Of a stretch of 64,000 nt of DNA, positions 59,501 through 64,000 are shown piece by piece. The stretch is taken from contig NZ_CP109000.1 of assembly GCF_036226605.1 (NCBI RefSeq), forward strand, positions 7,126,501-7,190,500, given 5' to 3'. The stretch comes from Streptomyces sp. NBC_00704. Lineage in GTDB: Bacteria; Actinomycetota; Actinomycetes; Streptomycetales; Streptomycetaceae. The notes beneath the pieces are model-generated. The model ran no database searches. It saw only the letters and a program-made list of their open reading frames with translations, and was not told the origin of the DNA. The translations under genes were made by a program, and so were the position numbers. Every line of letters begins with the position of its first letter. The first letter of the stretch is position 1.

Positions 59501-59968
59501 TTACGACAGGGCGTGCCACGCCTTGGAGAGAGCCGCGCGCAACTGCTCCGCCTGGCGGCCCGTGAGATCCCGGACCATCCGCTCCTCCAGCTCCCGCACC
59601 GGGCCGGCGTGCCGCTCCAGCAGGGCGCGCCCCTCCTCGGTGAGCAGGATCAGCAGTTCGCGTCGGTTGCCCGGATTGCGCTCGCGGCGGACCAGGCCGC
59701 GCCCCTCCAGGGAGCGCACCAGATCGGCGATGGACTGGGCGGTGACGAAGGAGTCCCGGGCGAGCTGGGCGGCGGACAGCCCGTCGTGCCGTTCCAGCAC
59801 GGTGAGCGCCGTGTACTGCAACGCCGTGATCCCGGACGGCCTGACCAGTTCGTCCAGGTGGGACCGGACGACCAGCTCCACCTGCTTGACCATGTAGAGC
59901 AGGGACGGGGGTGTCCTGTGCGGCGCGGAAGGGGGCGCCGCCGCCTGTGGTGTCCGGGGTCCGACCAT
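59501..59968 (-). CDS. MarR-family transcriptional regulator
   Basis: A 155-residue regulator with a winged HTH (about residues 55-100: LSAAQLARDSFVTAQSIADL, then VRSLEGRGLVRRERNPGNRR). A disordered Pro/Ala N-terminus precedes YMVKQVELVVRSHLDELVRP. It is divergent from the aldehyde/alcohol dehydrogenase pair, with two copies of ACAGGAAACCTGT between them, and presumably represses that pair until an aromatic or aldehyde ligand binds. Confidence 0.92.
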   Translation of the reverse strand: MVGPRTPQAAAPPSAPHRTPPSLLYMVKQVELVVRSHLDELVRPSGITALQYTALTVLERHDGLSAAQLARDSFVTAQSIADLVRSLEGRGLVRRERNPGNRRELLILLTEEGRALLERHAGPVRELEERMVRDLTGRQAEQLRAALSKAWHALS

Positions 59969-59989
59969 GGACCGAAGCGTAGACCATTG

Positions 59990-60036
59990 ACAGGAAACCT
60001 GTCCGTAATGAGACTGCGGACCAACAGGAAACCTGT
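59990..60036. promoter_or_regulatory. Two ACAGG-AAA-CCTGT operators and promoter
   Basis: Identical 13-bp sites ACAGGAAACCTGT lie at 59990-60002 and 60024-60036, 34 bp apart. The first overlaps a consensus -35 TTGACA (59987-59992) for the rightward dehydrogenase operon, and the second covers its probable start region. They are clear candidate sites for the MarR protein. Confidence 0.85.
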
Positions 60037-60072
60037 TATTTGAAATCTTGGCGACGATGCTGAGGAGCGTCC

Positions 60073-61527
60073 ATGACCGCCTTCGAGATCGATCCCGGCC
60101 GGCTGTTCGTCGGGGGCCAGTGGCGAGAGGCCGCGGACGGGGCGCGCACCGACGTGGTCGACCCGTCCCGGGGCACGGTCCTCACCACCGTCGCGCAGGC
60201 GGGCGCCGCGGACGTGGACGCCGCCGTACAGGCCGCCCGCGAGGCCTTCGACGCCGGGCACTGGTCCGGACTCAGCGGCCGTGAGCGCGGCCGCGTACTG
60301 CTGCGCGTGGCCCGGCTGATCCGCGAGGAGGCCGACGACATCGCCCGGCTGGAGAGCCTCGACGTCGGCAAGCCCATCACCCTGGCGCACGCCGTCGACG
60401 TCACCAACGCGGCCGACGACTACGAGTACTTCGCCGGCCTCGCCTTCGCCCTGGACGGCGCACACCGTGACACCCCCATGAACGCCCTCGCCTACACCCG
60501 GCGGGAGCCGATCGGCGTCGTCGCGGCGATCACCCCCTTCAACTTCCCGCTGATCCTGGCCGGATCCAAGATCGCCCCGGCCCTCGCCGCCGGCAACACG
60601 GTCGTCCACAAGCCCGCCGACGAGACCCCGCTCAGCGCCCTGTACATGGCGGGACTGCTCCAGCGGGCCGGCGTCCCCGACGGCGTGGTCAACGTCGTCA
60701 CCGGCACGGGCCCGGTGGCCGGCGAGGCCCTGCTGCGCCACCCCGGCGTCGACAAGATCGCCTTCACCGGCTCCACGGCCGTCGGCCGGCACGCGGCGAG
60801 CGTCGCGGGCGCGAACCTCAAGCCGGTCACCATGGAACTCGGCGGAAACGCGGCCCACCTCGTGTTCGAGGACGCCGACCTGGAGAAAGCCGTGGGCGCG
60901 GTCATCAAGGGCTTCGTCTTCAACACCGGGCAGTTCTGCATGGGCGGCCCGCGGCTGCTGGTCGCCCACCCCGTCTACAGCACCCTGCTGAACATCCTCG
61001 CCGAGGCCGTCCCCGGCGTGCCGGTCGGCGATCCCCGGCTGCCGGAGACCGTCGTCGGCCCGATGGCGGGGGAGCGCCACCTGCGCAAGGTGGAGGAGTA
61101 CGTCGACCTCGCCCGCGAGGAGGGCGCCCGCATCGTCTGCGGCGGCGAAAGGCTCGAACTCGACGGCGGCTACTACTACAAGCCCACCGTGATCGCCGAC
61201 GTCGCCCCCGACTCCCGCGTCGTGCAGGAGGAGATCTTCGGCCCCGTCCTCACCGTCCAGCCCTTCGACGACGAGGACGAGGCGATCACGCTCGCCAACT
61301 CCACGCCCTACGGGCTCGCTTCGGGCGTCCAGACCGGCAACCTGGCCCGCGCCCACCGCGTCGCCGCACGCCTCCAGGCGGGCATCGTCTGGGTCAACGA
61401 CTGGGCGATGCTCGACCCCGCCGTCCCGTTCGGCGGCGTCAAGGACTCCGGCTTCGGCCGCGAGTACGGACCCGAGGCGCTCGCCGCGTACACCAGGGTC
61501 AAGTCCGTCGTCGTCTCGCTCGACTGA
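60073..61527 (+). CDS. NAD(P)-dependent aldehyde dehydrogenase
   Basis: A 484-residue ALDH. Cofactor region TPFNFPLILAGSKIAPALAA, catalytic Glu in VTMELGGNAA and catalytic Cys in NTGQFCMGG, with EEIFGPVLTV near the end. The closest groups are betaine-, gamma-aminobutyraldehyde- or benzaldehyde-type dehydrogenases. Pairing with an aryl-alcohol-type dehydrogenase (44 bases downstream) suggests a two-step oxidation of an alcohol to an acid. Confidence 0.93.
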   Translation: MTAFEIDPGRLFVGGQWREAADGARTDVVDPSRGTVLTTVAQAGAADVDAAVQAAREAFDAGHWSGLSGRERGRVLLRVARLIREEADDIARLESLDVGKPITLAHAVDVTNAADDYEYFAGLAFALDGAHRDTPMNALAYTRREPIGVVAAITPFNFPLILAGSKIAPALAAGNTVVHKPADETPLSALYMAGLLQRAGVPDGVVNVVTGTGPVAGEALLRHPGVDKIAFTGSTAVGRHAASVAGANLKPVTMELGGNAAHLVFEDADLEKAVGAVIKGFVFNTGQFCMGGPRLLVAHPVYSTLLNILAEAVPGVPVGDPRLPETVVGPMAGERHLRKVEEYVDLAREEGARIVCGGERLELDGGYYYKPTVIADVAPDSRVVQEEIFGPVLTVQPFDDEDEAITLANSTPYGLASGVQTGNLARAHRVAARLQAGIVWVNDWAMLDPAVPFGGVKDSGFGREYGPEALAAYTRVKSVVVSLD

Positions 61528-61571
61528 CCGCCGCCGCCCGAACCCCCGCCCCCGACAAGGGAGTCGCACCG

Positions 61572-62678
61572 ATGCCCCTCACCACCCGCGCCGCCGTCGT
61601 CGAGTCCGCCGGAGCGCCCTTCACCCTGTCCGACGTCGTCCTCGACGACCCCGCGCCGCACGAGGCGGTCGTCCGGCTGGTCGCGGCCGGCCTGTGTCAC
61701 ACCGACCTCGGCGTGGCGGGCGGCGGGCTGCCCTTCCCGCTGCCCGGGGTCCTCGGCCACGAGGGCGCGGGCGTGGTGGAGGCGGTCGGCTCCGCGGTCA
61801 CCGGCGTCGTCCCCGGCGACCACGTCGTGCTGTCCTTCACCTCCTGCGGCCGGTGCCGCGACTGCCGGGGCGGCCACCCCGCCTACTGTGCCGCGTGGCT
61901 GCCGCTGAACCTGCTCGGCGGCCGCCGCGCCGACGGTACCGGCACCGTCAGCCGGGACGGCCAGGTCCTCGGCGGCCACTTCTTCGGCCAGTCCTCCTTC
62001 GCCGAGCGGGCGCTGGTCGACGAGCGCAGCCTGGTCAGGGTCGACCCCGACGTCCCGCTGGCGTCGATCGCGCCGCTGGGCTGCGGGGTGCAGACCGGCG
62101 TCGGCGCCGTCTGGAACGTGCTGAAGCCGGCGGCCGGCGACACCGTCGTCGTCCTCGGCGCGGGAGCCGTCGGCCTGTCGGCCGTCATGGCGGCCGCCCT
62201 GTCTCCGGCGACCACGATCGTCGCCGTCGACCGGATCGCCGAACGCCTCGAACTGGCCGAGGAGTTGGGCGCCACCCACACGGTGGACGCAGGCCGCGCC
62301 ACGCTGGGCGACGCCGTCGCGGAGATCACCGGCGGGCAGGGCGCCGACGGCGTCGTGGAGACCACGGGGAACACGGCCGTGCTGCGCGGGGGCGTCGACG
62401 CGCTCGCCGCCCGCGGCACCCTCGTCGTCGTCGGCGCACCGCCCTTCGGCAGCGAGGTCGCCCTGGACGTCAACGGGCTGCTGGGCGGCAGGCGCGTCGT
62501 GGGACTCACCCTCGGCGACAGCGAGACGCAGACCTTCATTCCCGCCCTGGTCCAGATGGTCAAGGACGGGCGCCTCCCGCTGGACCGCCTGATCGGCCGC
62601 TACGCGTTCACGGACATCGACCGGGCGGTGCGGGACATGACCAGCGGCAAGACCGTCAAGCCGGTCCTCGTCTTCTGA
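61572..62678 (+). CDS. Zinc-dependent alcohol dehydrogenase (aryl-alcohol/class III-like)
   Basis: A 368-residue medium-chain ADH. Catalytic zinc ligands lie in GLCHTDLG and GHEGAGVVEAVG, with a structural zinc cluster CGRCRDCRGGHPAYC, and GAGAVGLSAVMAA is the NAD loop. It resembles aryl-alcohol dehydrogenases of the XylB/AdhC type. It is cotranscribed with the ALDH and under the MarR operators. Confidence 0.92.
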   Translation: MPLTTRAAVVESAGAPFTLSDVVLDDPAPHEAVVRLVAAGLCHTDLGVAGGGLPFPLPGVLGHEGAGVVEAVGSAVTGVVPGDHVVLSFTSCGRCRDCRGGHPAYCAAWLPLNLLGGRRADGTGTVSRDGQVLGGHFFGQSSFAERALVDERSLVRVDPDVPLASIAPLGCGVQTGVGAVWNVLKPAAGDTVVVLGAGAVGLSAVMAAALSPATTIVAVDRIAERLELAEELGATHTVDAGRATLGDAVAEITGGQGADGVVETTGNTAVLRGGVDALAARGTLVVVGAPPFGSEVALDVNGLLGGRRVVGLTLGDSETQTFIPALVQMVKDGRLPLDRLIGRYAFTDIDRAVRDMTSGKTVKPVLVF

Positions 62679-62912
62679 CGCCCGGCCGCCCGGCCGTGGA
62701 GCCGGTGGTCGCCTTCCGCCGGCCGGCCGCATGACAGCCGGTCCGGTGCCGGTCCGGTGCCGGGGTCTCCTGGCGGCCGGCCGGACGACCGCCGGGGCCC
62801 GGTTCCGTTCGCCTCCCGAGGACCGGTCGACGGCCGGGCGGCGAGCCCGTGTCCTGCCTCGGGAAGCCGTCCGGCCGCAGGGCACGGACACACTCCCGGC
62901 CCTGACGGGCGG

Positions 62913-63881
62913 TCAGTCGACCGTGAGGACCAGCTTGCCGGTGGTCCGGCCGGTGTCGCCGAGGCGGTGCGCCTCGGCGGCCTCGGCCAGCGGGAAGGTC
63001 CCCGAGACGGTGGCGCGCAGCCGGCCCGTCTCGACCAGCTCGGCGATCGCGCGCATTCCGGCCCGGTCGGCGTCCACGAGCATCCGCACCGCGCGCACCC
63101 CGAGCCGCTCGGCCTCCTCGTGGAACTCGTCCGACCCCACCGGCAGGATCGACACCACGATGCCGCCCGGCCGCAGCACGCCCAGCGACTTCACCGAGGT
63201 GTCGCCGCCCAGCGTGTCCAGGACGACGTCGACGTCCTTCACGGCCTCGGCGAAGTCGGTCTCCCGGTAGTCGATCGCCTCGTCGACGCCCAGCTCGCGC
63301 AGGAAGTCGTGCTTGCCCGCGCTGGCCGTCCCGATCACGTACGCGCCGCGCGCCTTGGCGATCTGCACGGCGACATGGCCGACGCCGCCGGCCGCGGCGT
63401 GGATCAGCACCCGCTGCCCCGGACCGAGTTCGGCGGTCTCCACCAGCGCCTGCCAGGCGGTCAGCGAGACCAGCGGCAGCGCGCCCGCCTGGACGTGGTC
63501 CACGCCCTCGGGCTTGTGCCACAGGGCGCGCGTCGGCGCGATGACGTACTCGGCGTGCGAGCCGTGGCCGAAGGGGTAGGGCAGCATGCCGAAGACGTCG
63601 TCGCCGGGCGCGAAGGCGGCGACGCCGACGCCGACCGCCTCCACGGTGCCGGAGACGTCCCAGCCCAGGACGAAGGGCGGCTCGCCCAGGAACCCGCCCG
63701 TGGCGCGGTGCTTCCAGTCGGTCGGGTTGACGCCGGCGGCGCGCACCCGGACCAGGACCTCGTTCGGGCGGGGCGCGGGCCGCTCCGCCTCTGTCTGCTT
63801 CAGCGCCTCGGGACCGCCGAGGACGTCCTGACCGATGACGCGCATGGTCGTGCCGGTGCGCGGGGTGTTCTCAGTGCTCAT
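62913..63881 (-). CDS. NADP-dependent quinone-oxidoreductase-like enzyme
   Basis: A 322-residue zinc-free medium-chain reductase (QOR type). Segments are RVRAAGVNPTDWKHR, VLGWDVSGTVEAVGVGVAAF, cofactor loop IHAAAGGVGHVAVQIA, and the end AHRLGDTGRTTGKLVLTVD. It probably reduces quinones or enones. ATG at 63881 is used; the frame is open to 63953 but crosses the divergent promoter. It is divergent from a GlxA-like regulator. Confidence 0.9.
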   Translation of the reverse strand: MSTENTPRTGTTMRVIGQDVLGGPEALKQTEAERPAPRPNEVLVRVRAAGVNPTDWKHRATGGFLGEPPFVLGWDVSGTVEAVGVGVAAFAPGDDVFGMLPYPFGHGSHAEYVIAPTRALWHKPEGVDHVQAGALPLVSLTAWQALVETAELGPGQRVLIHAAAGGVGHVAVQIAKARGAYVIGTASAGKHDFLRELGVDEAIDYRETDFAEAVKDVDVVLDTLGGDTSVKSLGVLRPGGIVVSILPVGSDEFHEEAERLGVRAVRMLVDADRAGMRAIAELVETGRLRATVSGTFPLAEAAEAHRLGDTGRTTGKLVLTVD

Positions 63882-63917
63882 GCGGAACAGCCTGCCCGGT
63901 CCGGCCCCGCCGGGAAA

Positions 63918-63931
63918 TGGCATGATTGCCA
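63918..63931. promoter_or_regulatory. Inverted repeat TGGCA-TGAT-TGCCA
   Basis: 5-bp arms with a 4-bp centre, midway between divergent start codons (63881 and 63952). It may serve the GlxA-like regulator or both genes. Confidence 0.6.
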
Positions 63932-63951
63932 ACATCCGATAAGATCGTGCC

Positions 63952-64000
63952 ATGCCCTCCGCAGACCAGCACCGCGTCGTCGTCCTCGCCCTCGACGGCG
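63952..64000 (+). CDS. GlxA/AraC-family regulator, 5' fragment
   Basis: Only 16 codons are present (MPSADQHRVVVLALDG), cut by the window end. The pattern HRVVVLALDG is the start of the DJ-1/PfpI domain that opens GlxA-type AraC regulators, in which an amidotransferase-like sensor precedes the AraC HTH. It is divergent from the quinone-type oxidoreductase, which is its likely target. Confidence 0.6.
   Translation, partial: MPSADQHRVVVLALDG

Overview
The window is high-GC DNA with very strong third-position GC bias and frequent GTG/TTG starts, AGGAGG ribosome sites and 4-bp GTGA/ATGA overlaps. Its gene families are typical of streptomycetes: XRE/DUF5753 with DUF397, the DUF574-type methyltransferase, DUF5707, TerD, BldG-like STAS and anti-sigma-type ATPases, and many LacI/ROK regulators and secreted polysaccharide hydrolases. 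I read it as a chromosomal segment of Streptomyces or a close relative. I see no rRNA, tRNA, CRISPR array, transposase or phage gene.

Layout. 1-8.1 kb holds plant-polysaccharide genes: the tail of a ricin-type lectin protein, a LacI regulator, a GH12-CBM2 endoglucanase under a CebR-type box, and a GH43-like enzyme with an AbfB domain. A PIG-L deacetylase, a Ser/Thr kinase and a small Rho_N-type protein lie between them. 8.2-15 kb is housekeeping and hypothetical: YCII protein, cold-shock protein, DUF5707, TerD, a methyltransferase and pirin. 15-18 kb is a regulatory cluster of HATPase, DUF397, XRE and SAM-methyltransferase genes. 18-23 kb has a DauR-like regulator translationally coupled to a PLP dehydratase, a cupin, and a MoxR/VWA pair.

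23.4-39.2 kb is the most coherent system, an L-rhamnose regulon. Leftward run rhaI, a rhamnulose-1-phosphate aldolase/lactaldehyde dehydrogenase fusion, rhaB and lutCBA (lactate to pyruvate). Rightward run a complete ABC importer (ATPase, two permeases, binding protein), the mutarotase RhaM, a secreted BNR-4 beta-propeller protein and a LacI regulator. The 300-bp divergent centre has a promoter for each direction, each with a TGAAAC-type LacI operator at its predicted start point. Together the genes could cleave terminal rhamnose outside the cell, import and epimerise it, isomerise, phosphorylate and split it, and oxidise lactaldehyde via lactate to pyruvate. lutA also has its own LutR-type site, TCATC-G-GATGA.

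39-51 kb is mixed: proline iminopeptidase, a second PIG-L protein, a pentapeptide-repeat protein, a CYP102-like P450 with a divergent TetR regulator, an iron-box DUF2470 gene, a lactonase, an FUSC-type membrane protein, an FBP-domain protein, and a ROK regulator with an internal repeat. Near 51 kb lies the remnant of an NrfD-type membrane gene. 51-64 kb carries an epimerase, an SDR behind a 19-bp-spacer (MerR-like) promoter, HAD and PHP proteins, VanZ, DUF4230, a PRPP-synthase paralogue, a STAS protein, a MarR regulator divergent from an aldehyde/alcohol dehydrogenase pair, and a quinone-type oxidoreductase divergent from a GlxA-like regulator cut by the window edge. All functions are inferred by eye from protein motifs and context; no searches were run.
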